In this document: in pieces, positions 7,411 through 15,527 of the stretch
Numbering within the stretch: the stretch's first letter is position 1
Layout of the letters: each line of letters begins with the position of its first letter
DNA from: JAVSMW01 sp032027005
Lineage (GTDB): Bacteria > Bacillota > Thermincolia > Thermincolales > UBA2595
Length of the DNA stretch: 64,000 bases
Direction of reading: 5' to 3'
Assembly: GCA_032027005.1 (NCBI GenBank)
Contig: JAVSMW010000003.1
Span: forward strand, 301,399-365,398
Translations under genes and position numbers: made by a program
Notes under the pieces: model-generated
Database searches by the model: none
The model's input: only the letters and a program-made list of their open reading frames with translations
What the model was told of the DNA's origin: nothing

Positions 7411-7950
7411 TTATTTAATGGCCAGATATTTCCTGAAATGACTGATAAACAGGTCGTCTACCACTTTGTTGGATTCTTCTTTAAACTTACGATAAAGGGA
7501 AAGCAGTTCCCGGGCCTCGGCAGTGAGTACTGCACCGCTTTGGGCGCCTCCCGCGTGTTTTTCCAAAAGTTCAAGCTCCATCCGCTCTTCGGTAGCTTTA
7601 ATCTTACCCCAGGCCGCCCGGTAAGACATGCCCAAATTTATAGCAGCCTGGCGAATGGAACCATATTTTTCGATGGCCTCAAAAAGATCCATTCTGCCCC
7701 CGCCAAAAACCACTTCCCCATCAAGTTCGATCCATATCTTTGCTTTGGGCGTTAAGCCCCCGCCGTACTGCTTAACATTGTCTTCAGCCAGTTTAACCAC
7801 CTCTTTGTCTATTAGAGTTCTCCCTTGATTTACTGCTTTCCTTCTGATAATCCCTCTAACATTATAGGCGAAATCACATTTTTTTACAAATCCATCACCG
7901 TGAGTATAAAATTTGCTTAGCCCTGGCACAATTGAATAATAGTTAGACAT
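7411..7950 (-). CDS. ModE-type winged-helix molybdate/tungstate regulator
   Basis: The C-terminal ~110 residues are a ModE DNA-binding domain: KIWIELDGEVVFGGGRMDLF, then the helix-turn-helix GSIRQAAINLGMSYRAAWGK. No TOBE domain is fused. A separate Mop gene lies divergently upstream and may supply oxyanion binding. The start is uncertain: 7950 avoids overlapping the Mop gene but lacks a clear ribosome site, and the ~65 residues before the ModE domain are not recognised. The 20-bp inverted repeats in the island are its likely targets. Confidence 0.75.
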   Translation of the reverse strand: MSNYYSIVPGLSKFYTHGDGFVKKCDFAYNVRGIIRRKAVNQGRTLIDKEVVKLAEDNVKQYGGGLTPKAKIWIELDGEVVFGGGRMDLFEAIEKYGSIRQAAINLGMSYRAAWGKIKATEERMELELLEKHAGGAQSGAVLTAEARELLSLYRKFKEESNKVVDDLFISHFRKYLAIK

Positions 7951-7980
7951 ATTGACAAGATGCTCGGGGAGGTGAAAAGA

Positions 7981-8184
7981 ATGAATATCAGTGGCCGGAA
8001 TAAACTGGCTGGTACTGTAAAAGAGGTTAAAAGCGGTGCCGTAATGGCACAAGTAATAATGGATGTGAATGGTCAACAGGTTGTCTCAGCAATCACCAAT
8101 GATTCTGTGGGAGAACTGGGGATAAAAGTGGGGGACCGGGTAACAGCTTTAATTAAATCAACAGACGTTATGATTATGAAATAA
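7981..8184 (+). CDS. Mop/TOBE-domain molbindin
   Basis: The ATG at 7981 is preceded by GGGAGGTGAAAAG. The 67-residue product is a single TOBE domain: MNISGRNKLAGTVKEVKSG, VMAQVIMDVNGQ, ITNDSVGELGIKVGDRVTALIKSTDVMI. Mop proteins assemble into oligomers that bind molybdate or tungstate between subunits and serve as cytoplasmic storage or sensor. It is divergent from the ModE-like gene and ends at an intrinsic terminator. Confidence 0.9.
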   Translation: MNISGRNKLAGTVKEVKSGAVMAQVIMDVNGQQVVSAITNDSVGELGIKVGDRVTALIKSTDVMIMK

Positions 8185-8191
8185 CAGATTG

Positions 8192-8227
8192 GAAGTTGCC
8201 TTCAAGTTTAGAAGGTAACTTTTTTTG
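8192..8227 (+). terminator. Intrinsic terminator of the mop gene
   Basis: AAGTTGCCTTC...GAAGGTAACTT forms the stem and is followed by seven T residues. Confidence 0.8.
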
Positions 8228-8354
8228 TTATTGCTATTCTCTAAAGCTATTCTGTAAAAAACTTTTAAACAACTTGAAAAATTTTACTTTTTTCTATACA
8301 ATTAAGTCATAATTATGTGTCTAGAATCACATAAATTAGACTTATTAGAGAGGG

Positions 8355-9692
8355 ATGGTTGTTTTGAAGAGATTAATTATCGAAGATTTGCAGCGATGGA
8401 AGGAATCGAAACATAGGAAACCGCTTATATTAAAAGGGGTTCGCCAAGTCGGGAAAACGTGGTTATTAAACGAATTTGGCAGAAAATATTATGATAACAT
8501 TGCATACTTTAACTTTGATGAGCAGGAAGAATTGTCACCTTTTTTTGAGACGACCAAAGATGCGAAAAGAATTTTACAAAATTTAACTATGGTCAATGGA
8601 ACACCAATTTCTCCTGAAAAAACTTTGGTTATTTTTGATGAGATACAGGAGTGTAACAAGGCACTTAATACATTAAAGTATTTTTGCGAAAAGGCACCGG
8701 AGTACCACATAGCCTGTGCAGGTTCATTATTAGGGATTGCCCTGACCAAGCCTTCATCATTTCCTGTAGGTAAAGTTGACTTTTTGAGTGTCTATCCAAT
8801 GAATTTTACTGAATTTCTGGTCGCCAATGGCGATAAGAATTTGGCGGATTATATGGAAAATATTAACGAAATTGAACTGATTCCCGAAATATTTTTTAAC
8901 CAATTACAAGAAAAGCTTAAAATGTATTTTATAACAGGCGGTATGCCTGAAGCCGTGCGCTCGTGGACAGAAGAAAGGGATACAGGGCTTGTTCAGACAG
9001 CATTAAAAAATATTTTAAATGCCTATGAACTTGATTTTTCTAAGCATGCTGAACTAAAAGATATTGCAAAGCTAGGGTTGATATGGAACTCCCTCCCTTC
9101 ACAACTCGCCAGAGAAAATAAGAAATTCTTATATAGTACGGTAAAAGAAGGGGCAAGGGCAAGGGAATACGAAGATGCTTTGACTTGGCTATGCAATGCC
9201 GGTATGTCATACAAGATATATAGAAGTACAAAACCCGGGCTGCCTATGTCCGCTTATGATGACTTAACAGCTTTTAAACTATATGCCGTGGATACCGGAC
9301 TATTGCGCAGATCGGCACTTCTTGACCCGATTGCGTTCAATGAAGGGGCTCGCCTGTTTACTGAATTTAAAGGCGCATTGACCGAAAATTTTGTGTTGCA
9401 AGGTTTAGTAAATAAATATGAAGCAATCCCGAGATACTGGACATCAGGAGGGCAGGCAGAGGTCGATTTTATTATCCAACGCGGCAATGATATAATTCCT
9501 ATCGAAGTGAAGGCGGACCAAAATATTAATAGCAGAAGTCTTACTTTATATGGGCAAAAATATGAAGCCGAAACAAAAATACGTTTAAGATTTTCTCTAA
9601 AAAACCTTAAACAAGACGGAAACCTATTAAATATCCCGCTTTTCATGATTGATCATGTAGATAAACTTATAGAAATGGGAATGAAGAAATAG
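8355..9692 (+). CDS. AAA-family ATPase with DUF4143 domain
   Basis: 445 residues. The N-terminal AAA_14 domain has Walker A GVRQVGKTWLL (about residues 25-35) and Walker B LVIFDEIQEC (about 92-101), with the arginine-containing AGSLLG motif after it. The C-terminal DUF4143 region has YAVDTGLLRR, ENFVLQGL and the restriction-nuclease-like VDFIIQRG...IPIEVKA. Members are common solitary genes in anaerobes with no defined role. The base composition is more AT-rich than its neighbours, which suggests acquisition. The GAGAGGG box sits very close to the ATG, so a TTG nine bases later is an alternative start. Confidence 0.85.
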   Translation: MVVLKRLIIEDLQRWKESKHRKPLILKGVRQVGKTWLLNEFGRKYYDNIAYFNFDEQEELSPFFETTKDAKRILQNLTMVNGTPISPEKTLVIFDEIQECNKALNTLKYFCEKAPEYHIACAGSLLGIALTKPSSFPVGKVDFLSVYPMNFTEFLVANGDKNLADYMENINEIELIPEIFFNQLQEKLKMYFITGGMPEAVRSWTEERDTGLVQTALKNILNAYELDFSKHAELKDIAKLGLIWNSLPSQLARENKKFLYSTVKEGARAREYEDALTWLCNAGMSYKIYRSTKPGLPMSAYDDLTAFKLYAVDTGLLRRSALLDPIAFNEGARLFTEFKGALTENFVLQGLVNKYEAIPRYWTSGGQAEVDFIIQRGNDIIPIEVKADQNINSRSLTLYGQKYEAETKIRLRFSLKNLKQDGNLLNIPLFMIDHVDKLIEMGMKK

Positions 9693-9749
9693 AAATTACC
9701 GCTTATAATTACCTAGAGGCTCAAAATTATCCACATTTCCGAATTCATG

Positions 9750-10445
9750 TTAAATTATCCTCTCTACCCTGTTAAACAACAGGGTCATTTTATCCGGCAA
9801 TTTCAGATCAAAATGATAATGACCAAAATACCATTGATTACACTTCATCTTCCGGCAAAGTTCATCAAAATAGTCATGCAGTTCATTGGCTTTACCTTTA
9901 ATGCCGCATTGGCAGCGGATATGTTCAAGGGCAGTCCCCGGACAGCTGTGAGTGATAATAAAGTCAACAGTCCAGTTATACTGTTCGAGGATCTTTTTCC
10001 CCTCAATATATTCTTCCTCTGAGGGCATCTCCTCCTGCCACCAGCAGCCATTCTCAATCTTGTGTTCGATGCCCTTTGATTTTGCACCGCCAAAAGTAAA
10101 TATCTTTATCCCGTCGAAATCAAAAACCTGACCTCTCATCAGATGAATAATACTGTCACTAATCATGTGTACCTTGCCGCCGCGCCACAAATCGATGGGA
10201 TACCTGCTGAGCAGCTCAAAGTTTTCATTATTCCCGTCTACAAACAAGGTGGTAAAGTTTTTTTCCTGAAACCACTTTAGCCAATAGCTGTCTGCATTCC
10301 GGAAATCCTGCAGGAATCCGAAGTCACCGGCAATTATTACGTAATCATTTTTAGATAAGAAGCGTTCTTCCGCAAATAATTTCGAATTCAGTTTGGCGAT
10401 ATCGGTTCCGCCATGAGTATCCCCTGTTACAAATATCAAATGCAC
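9750..10445 (-). CDS. Calcineurin-like metallophosphoesterase
   Basis: 231 residues with the complete metal-ligand set: GDTHGG (residues 8-13), AGDFGFL, DGNNENFE, IITHSCPG and FGHYHFD. Members hydrolyse phosphoesters with two metal ions. The substrate is unknown. The gene starts one base after the stop of the next gene on the same strand is passed, and reads convergently with the AAA ATPase. There is no clear functional tie to the Mo/W genes. Confidence 0.85.
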   Translation of the reverse strand: MHLIFVTGDTHGGTDIAKLNSKLFAEERFLSKNDYVIIAGDFGFLQDFRNADSYWLKWFQEKNFTTLFVDGNNENFELLSRYPIDLWRGGKVHMISDSIIHLMRGQVFDFDGIKIFTFGGAKSKGIEHKIENGCWWQEEMPSEEEYIEGKKILEQYNWTVDFIITHSCPGTALEHIRCQCGIKGKANELHDYFDELCRKMKCNQWYFGHYHFDLKLPDKMTLLFNRVERII

Positions 10446-11792
10446 TTACCTCGTTCCATCCCGGTCTCTAAGATCACGGATACTTCTTTTTGCCGTGCCA
10501 TTGGTAAAACATTTATAAGGCCCGGCTCCAATAGCCGCAATTGTTAATGCCCCTGCCGCCACAGCCGATTTGATCACCGGAACCTCTGCTGCAGCCTGCC
10601 GGACTTTATGAAGCAAAACTTCCTCTTCTCTTGCTGCCGCCATAATCCCAATCTCCAATTGGTCTTTATTGTCATCCCGGGTCAAATTGACCTGAAAATC
10701 CATCAGGCCGTCCAAAACAAATAAGGCTTCATCCAAATCCGCCATAGTCAGAAATCTGCCGGCGGAAAGTTCTATCCTCCCGGTCATCCTATTCTTAACC
10801 CCATCCATCCTTTTTAAGACCGTCCCACAGGGACAGGATTCGGGGATAAACCGGGAAATATCGCCGGTTCGATACCGGATCAAGGGCATCCCCCGTCTGG
10901 TCAGGGTGGTAAAAACCACTTCGCCCCGCTCCCCATCAGGCATCGGCAACCCAGTGTCCGGATTAATAATCTCTAAAAACAAGTCGGCTTCCCTTAAGTG
11001 GTAACCGGCTAAAGCCTGGCATTCCACCCCGCCCCCCAGCCCCATTTCGGTCATCCCGTAATGGTTAAAGACCTGGCAGCCCCAGGCAGTTTGCAGTTCC
11101 CGGACAATAGCATCAGGCACATGGTCGGTACTTAAAAGAACACTGTGCAATTTCAATGGCACAGACCGCCCCACAGAGTCGCGATATCTGGCCAGAGCCA
11201 GCACCTGAGTGGGAATGCCGACCAAAGCATCAACCGGTTCTTGTCTTATAACATCGAGGGTATGGGCCACATCATACACCGGACCATGGACAATACCATC
11301 GGCACCGAACCTGGCCAGGGCTGTACGCAGCAAATCCCCCACACTGCCCGGACTTTCCCCCGGCATCAGGATAAGTACCCGGTCACCCGGCTTGACCAGG
11401 GTAGTCATCCCATAATGAAAAAAATCCACTGTCAGTTCCTGATCATCACCCGAAAAAAACAACCTCTTGGGTGCTCCGGTAGTTCCCGAACTCTGCAGAG
11501 TCACGATCCGGTCAATTTCACTTTGGGATACACAAAGAAAATGCAGAGGGTTCTGCCGGATGTCATCAGCGGTGGTAAAGGGGTATTCAGTCAAATCAGC
11601 CAGGCTAACGACAGGTTGCGACCCGGCCAGCTGCCGCCGGTAAAACACACTCTCATTCTTTGCCCAGCTGATAGTTTCCTGCAGCTTTCGAATTTGGTAA
11701 TCCTCAATTTGTCCCCGGGTCAACTGCCCGGCACCGGAAGTCCCCCCGGTTATTTTATCATAAATCCACGCTTCCAGTGGCGTTTTTTCCAT
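10446..11792 (-). CDS. AMP-dependent CoA ligase-like enzyme, DVU_1553 family
   Basis: The open frame extends to 11885, but the first 31 residues translate the ACAGAG repeat at 11831-11858, so the start is set at the ATG at 11792 (MEKTPLEAW). The protein has the phenylacetate-CoA-ligase-like layout: LQSSGTTGAPKRLFFS (P-loop), NHYGMTEMGLGGGVEC, RYRTGDISRFI, and a Cys pair (CPCG). Its C-terminal extension includes AIGAGPYKC. In Desulfovibrio this family sits in a conserved cluster with TrsS, TrsM, a C-GCAxxG-C-C protein and a small redox protein, all of which follow here upstream on the same strand. The acid it activates is unknown. Confidence 0.8.
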   Translation of the reverse strand: MEKTPLEAWIYDKITGGTSGAGQLTRGQIEDYQIRKLQETISWAKNESVFYRRQLAGSQPVVSLADLTEYPFTTADDIRQNPLHFLCVSQSEIDRIVTLQSSGTTGAPKRLFFSGDDQELTVDFFHYGMTTLVKPGDRVLILMPGESPGSVGDLLRTALARFGADGIVHGPVYDVAHTLDVIRQEPVDALVGIPTQVLALARYRDSVGRSVPLKLHSVLLSTDHVPDAIVRELQTAWGCQVFNHYGMTEMGLGGGVECQALAGYHLREADLFLEIINPDTGLPMPDGERGEVVFTTLTRRGMPLIRYRTGDISRFIPESCPCGTVLKRMDGVKNRMTGRIELSAGRFLTMADLDEALFVLDGLMDFQVNLTRDDNKDQLEIGIMAAAREEEVLLHKVRQAAAEVPVIKSAVAAGALTIAAIGAGPYKCFTNGTAKRSIRDLRDRDGTR

Positions 11793-11828
11793 TTCCTGAA
11801 CCTGCTTTCCTATAGGGTAATTAAAACA

Positions 11829-11860
11829 TACCACAGAGGCCACAGAGACACAGAGAAAAT
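11829..11860. repeat. ACAGAGGCCACAGAGACACAG repeat
   Basis: Degenerate tandem CACAGAG units lie just upstream of the CoA-ligase start, related to the repeat at 5148-5186. Further traces (GACACAGAG) occur near 11970. Confidence 0.5.
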
Positions 11861-12014
11861 TGCATAACCGAAAGATTATTTTCAAGATTCATTAAAAGCC
11901 AAGAGAAGTTAAGCTGCAGATAAACGCTGATTAACGCTGATAAAGCAACAAAAAAGATACTGATAATATGACACAGAGATTAAAAAGAAAGAATAGAACA
12001 GCGACGTAGAGAGT

Positions 12015-12270
12015 GGTGCTATAACCCCCCGTGTCTTTTCATGTCGGGATAGAAGTCAGGCGCGCGCACCTGTTAAACAGGTCACGTTTCCTGAAGCCCC
12101 CCTACAATCCCGGACGGTCGGATTTCCCGAGTCCGGNCCCCATGCATTGGATATGCTAGTCACCCGAATCGGCTAATTGGTGACAGGAGACTTTCACTCC
12201 TTTAGTCTCTCAGCCTTGACGGCTGCTCCCCGCGTTCATCCGCGGCTAATTTATTTGTTTCCATTTTCAT
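12015..12270 (-). other. GC-rich structured remnant, possibly IS200/IS605-type 3' RNA
   Basis: The stretch is full of short hairpins (CCTGTTAAACAGG, CCGCGG..CGCGG, AGCCGTCAAGGCT, GGAGTGAAAGTCTCC) and has no open frame. On the minus strand AGCATATCCAATGCATGGGG-CCGG resembles the conserved 3' region of IS1341/TnpB elements as I recall it. A single N lies inside at 12137, so part of the element may be missing from the assembly. The 11886-12014 stretch shows nothing else. Confidence 0.35.
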
Positions 12271-12273
12271 TCC

Positions 12274-13623
12274 CTAGAGCTTACGGTATAATGACTGCCC
12301 CCAGCTGCTGGTTAGGTTGTAGGCGCAAAAGGGAATCAGACGACCCGCGGGGTTGACTATATGGATGCAGCAATCCCTGACCCGTTCGAGATCAATATTC
12401 CAAACATCCTGAAACGCCATTCCGGAAATGGTGAAGGAATGGGTATGCAGCTTGGCGATGAGTTCATTCCAACTGTTTGTAATAATATTGTAACTTTCTT
12501 CGGTGGGGGTTTGCAAGCCCCCGCCGGACCAGTTCCGGGCCACAAAATTACGGGCTTTTTGGGCTCCGGCCGCGGCCTTTTCCGGACCACAGCAGTCGTC
12601 TGAAACAGGCCTGGCCTGCAACCCTGCCCCAGGCCGGAAAGTAAAATTGCCATGAAAGGAGCACATGGCGTTCTCGCAGCCGGGCGGTCGAAAATCCTGA
12701 GCTTGCACCTGGCCGGCCGTTTGTTGCACAATTTCCCTGATTAACCGAGGAATCGTAACCCGCTCCCCTGTTGGCTGCTCGGGATAGCGCCCAAAATAAC
12801 TGATGGGCTGAAAATGGACGCCCCGGACAACAGGTTGATACCTGAGGGCCAACCTGATGATTTCCCCGACATTATCAAGATTTACCCCAGGTACTACAGT
12901 CGGGACCAGGATTACACCGATATTTTGTCCGGCGCAGTTTGCGATGGCCTGGAGCTTGTCCTGAAGTAAAGCCCGGCCCCTTAATTGGCGGTAAATCCTG
13001 TCATCAGTACCGTCAAACTGCAGAAAGACCGATACCGCCCCGGCTTCCCTGAGCTTTTTGAGGTAATCTGTTTCCCGGGCCAGGCGCAAACCGTTGGTAT
13101 TTATTTGGATAAAATTAAACCCCATCGATTTTCCCATAGCCACTATTTCGGGCAGGTCCTCTCTAACTGTGGGCTCTCCTCCCGAAAGTTGGACATTATA
13201 TGGCCCCCCGGCCGCCAGTAAATTCTCATACCAGCCCCGGATAACCTTCAGGTCCGGATCACTTTTACCGGTTTGACTGCCGGCATCGGCAAAACAGACA
13301 GCACAGCTGAGATTACACCTGCCGGTGACCTCCAGCAGGGCAGTACAGGTCTCCTGGCGATGATCGCCGCAGAGTCCGCAGTCAAAAGGGCAGCCCCTGT
13401 TAACTTCGGTTAAACAATGCTTAAGTTTGGCGGGAATTTTGGGCCTTACCCAGGAAGCAAAAGCCGGTTCACCCTCCCAGAGCAACACCCGGAAACTACC
13501 ATGCTGTGGGCAGGTTTTCTCCAGGTAAACCTTATCTTCCTCAGCCACGCGCACCGCCGGTATTTTCCCCAGGCAGTGCGGGCAAAGGCTTTCAGTGGCA
13601 GACAGGGGCCTTTTTCCAGACAT
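12274..13623 (-). CDS. trsS: Radical SAM protein TrsS
   Basis: 449 residues. An N-terminal zinc-finger-like part (CPHC, CPQHG, CPFDCGLCGDHRQETC) precedes the radical-SAM motif CNLSCAVC at residues 103-110, then LSGGEPTVREDLP and the SAM-binding barrel. A Cys-rich C-terminus (GCENAMCSF, DDCCGP, DCCIHI, IPFCAYN) probably binds further clusters. TrsS is a named family whose relatives can be selenoproteins; this copy has cysteines and no in-frame UGA. It overlaps functionally with the TrsM gene five bases upstream. The substrate is unknown. The neighbouring molybdopterin enzyme suggests a maturation or cofactor role, which is inference. Confidence 0.85.
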   Translation of the reverse strand: MSGKRPLSATESLCPHCLGKIPAVRVAEEDKVYLEKTCPQHGSFRVLLWEGEPAFASWVRPKIPAKLKHCLTEVNRGCPFDCGLCGDHRQETCTALLEVTGRCNLSCAVCFADAGSQTGKSDPDLKVIRGWYENLLAAGGPYNVQLSGGEPTVREDLPEIVAMGKSMGFNFIQINTNGLRLARETDYLKKLREAGAVSVFLQFDGTDDRIYRQLRGRALLQDKLQAIANCAGQNIGVILVPTVVPGVNLDNVGEIIRLALRYQPVVRGVHFQPISYFGRYPEQPTGERVTIPRLIREIVQQTAGQVQAQDFRPPGCENAMCSFHGNFTFRPGAGLQARPVSDDCCGPEKAAAGAQKARNFVARNWSGGGLQTPTEESYNIITNSWNELIAKLHTHSFTISGMAFQDVWNIDLERVRDCCIHIVNPAGRLIPFCAYNLTSSWGQSLYRKL

Positions 13624-13628
13624 ATCTT

Positions 13629-14378
13629 TTAGATCCTTTCACTATTTGGAATCTTCCGGGCAATCAGCATAAAGTAGCCCATCCTGGCTTTGGCCATAGC
13701 CAGCTGGGCCTCACGGGGATCAATGGTACAAGAAGCAGTTTTGAGCCAAAATTCAGTCATTGACCCAAGGGTCCAAATCATTTTTGCGGTAAGCTGTTTA
13801 AGTAACTCAGTATGATCCTCCCACAAGATAATTTCAAAACCGTTGGCCCGGATTCTATCCGTCAGCTCTGTCTTGCTGATTGCCCCCCTAAGACAGGATT
13901 CTATCGTTAACTGCCGCAGCTCCTGAATCCCATCAGGGTTGCGGGCATATACATCATTCACCGCCAGGCAGCCATCATCTTTTAAGACCCGGTGGATTTC
14001 TGAGAGGGTCCGGTCAAGATCACTCATCAGCGAAAGGGTGCACTCAGCAAGAACCCCGTCCATAATTCCTGATGCCAGGGGTAAATCTTCGCCCCGCGCC
14101 TGGATTAGGGGCAAATCGGCCTTTCTTGCCCTGGCAGCTGACAATAGCAGTTCAGAGGGATCAACTCCCATAGCATCCAATTTGTACACTTCGCGCAAAT
14201 ACTCGACTGTCGCTCCGCTGCCGCAGCCAACATCAAGCACAGCCGCACCGGCGGGCAGGGCACAAAAATTCACCGCCCGGTCGGTCAAATAAAAACCGCC
14301 CGGACGGATCGTTTCCCCGGTAACCTGACGCACTGCCGTGCTTTCAAAGAGTTTACAGGTTCGCACCGGTTTCATCAT
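13629..14378 (-). CDS. trsM: SAM-dependent methyltransferase TrsM (DVU_1556 family)
   Basis: 249 residues with a class I methyltransferase core: VLDVGCGSGATVEYL (motif I, about 46-60), MGVDPSELLL and GVLAECTLSLMSD. The start overlaps the stop of the preceding C-GCAxxG-C-C gene (TGATGATG), indicating translational coupling. The family is defined by co-occurrence with TrsS. The methyl acceptor is not known. Confidence 0.8.
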   Translation of the reverse strand: MMKPVRTCKLFESTAVRQVTGETIRPGGFYLTDRAVNFCALPAGAAVLDVGCGSGATVEYLREVYKLDAMGVDPSELLLSAARARKADLPLIQARGEDLPLASGIMDGVLAECTLSLMSDLDRTLSEIHRVLKDDGCLAVNDVYARNPDGIQELRQLTIESCLRGAISKTELTDRIRANGFEIILWEDHTELLKQLTAKMIWTLGSMTEFWLKTASCTIDPREAQLAMAKARMGYFMLIARKIPNSERI

Positions 14379-14824
14379 CAGGCCTCATGGACAATACTGC
14401 TATTGTCTTTATTTGCATTCAGGATTTCCTGCACCTTATGATACACTCCCATGACAATCTGGCCGCACTTTACCGGGTAGGCGGCATCGGCATCCAGAGT
14501 GCCATCCAGGATGTCGGCACACTCTAAACTGTTAAATTCTTTTTCAAACCACTCCACCAGTTCCTTGACCATCTCATTAAGGTGCCTGCTCGGCGGTTCT
14601 GTGGCTAAACCTCGCCCAGCCTGCAGTCCTAACAGGCAGGTCCCGCCGGTTAAGGCGCCACAGGTTTTGCCGGCCCGGCCCAAGCCGCCGCACAAACCCT
14701 CCATGGCCCTGACCAGGTCCGGGTTTTCTTTCCCCTGGGCCTCCAAAGCCAGAATTAAAAGGATTTGGCTGCAGCAGAAGCCCTGGGCAGCCAATTTAAA
14801 GAGGTGAAATGAATCCACTCCCAT
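14378..14824 (-). CDS. C-GCAxxG-C-C family protein (DVU_1555 type)
   Basis: 148 residues showing the family pattern: an early Cys (FCCSQILLIL), then CGGLGRAGKTCGALTGGTCLLG with the GKTCGALTGG core, and later CADIL plus a KCGQIV motif. Such proteins are predicted redox or metal-binding partners. It is the upstream partner of TrsM, with overlapping stop and start codons. Confidence 0.8.
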   Translation of the reverse strand: MGVDSFHLFKLAAQGFCCSQILLILALEAQGKENPDLVRAMEGLCGGLGRAGKTCGALTGGTCLLGLQAGRGLATEPPSRHLNEMVKELVEWFEKEFNSLECADILDGTLDADAAYPVKCGQIVMGVYHKVQEILNANKDNSSIVHEA

Positions 14825-14848
14825 ATCGGCTCTCCTCCTTTGTCCAAT

Positions 14849-14960
14849 CGTAAGACTCCCGCTTCTATAAGTGGGAGTGGTTCCCCGTGTTTTGCTTCGG
14901 TGGGGGTAGACTCCCCCACCGAAGTCTCGATGTTCAACTTCAGTTGAACGAGTTCACTTA
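14849..14960 (+). repeat. Triple-hairpin repeat element, copy A
   Basis: Three hairpins in order: GACTCCCGCTTCTATAAGTGGGAGT, CTTCGGTGGGGG...CCCCCACCGAAG and GTTCAACTTCAGTTGAAC. A copy close to 90% identical lies at 18484-18599. It supplies the stop codon of the next gene (GATAAGTGA). It is probably a non-autonomous IS200/IS605-type remnant. Confidence 0.7.
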
Positions 14961-15469
14961 TCTTCCAGCAGTTGTTCCACTTCCGCCATTTTACCCAGTG
15001 CAAGGTCCTCAGTGACCAGTACGAAATCGCATTTTTGGCATTTCAGTAAACTTACCGGGAAATCATACTTCAAGTAATGGACTACGATTGTTCTTGGTTC
15101 CAGAAGGCTGTCACATTTGGCACAGTGCCAGGGAGTGTCTGCTGCTTCCCCTGCTAAAGTAGTCTTGGCATCACTTTCCGGGCCAATTTCCATCCGGTGG
15201 CTGTAGGCATTGTGGATTACGTAACCGTCATCCTGCACACTGTATTCAACCCAAAAAGTTACATTCAGCTCGCGGTTACGGGCTAGCTTATGACCCGTTT
15301 CCCGATTAATCAGGTGGTCTCCCGTCTTTTCAGCATAATCAATGACCCGCCGGATGTTTTCCACCCGGATCTGCCGATTCTCCAGTTCTTTTTTCACCTT
15401 ATCAAAGATTAAGAGTTTAATAATTTCAAACTCCTTTCCTGGTTCCTGCTCAAAAAATTGGCTTGTCAA
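14954..15469 (-). CDS. DVU_1557-family redox protein with N-terminal extension
   Basis: 171 residues. The C-terminal ~60 residues carry two CxxC pairs (WHCAKCDSLLEPR and LLKCQKCDFVLVTEDLA), the small redox/zinc-ribbon module that gives the family its name. The N-terminal ~100 residues (EIIKLLIFDKVKKELENR, KLARNRELNVTFWVEY) are unrecognised. The start is unclear: a TTG at 15469 opens the frame, and an AAAGGAG box lies about 40 bases inside. The last codons are shared with repeat copy A. It is the upstream member of the TrsS/TrsM cluster. Confidence 0.7.
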   Translation of the reverse strand: MTSQFFEQEPGKEFEIIKLLIFDKVKKELENRQIRVENIRRVIDYAEKTGDHLINRETGHKLARNRELNVTFWVEYSVQDDGYVIHNAYSHRMEIGPESDAKTTLAGEAADTPWHCAKCDSLLEPRTIVVHYLKYDFPVSLLKCQKCDFVLVTEDLALGKMAEVEQLLEDK

Positions 15470-15527
15470 ATCAAAAACATCTTGAAAATTCTTTTCGCAA
15501 CCCTATCTTGAACCAATCACAAGCCCT

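Noticed and set aside
11793..11885. N-terminal extension of the CoA ligase-like protein
   Set aside because: The extra 31 codons translate the CACAGAG repeat and do not resemble the family.
12015..12270. Group II intron
   Set aside because: No reverse-transcriptase frame and no recognisable domain V; the structured region is too short.
12274..13623. TrsS as a selenoprotein
   Set aside because: The gene is uninterrupted and all expected positions are cysteine; no in-frame UGA.
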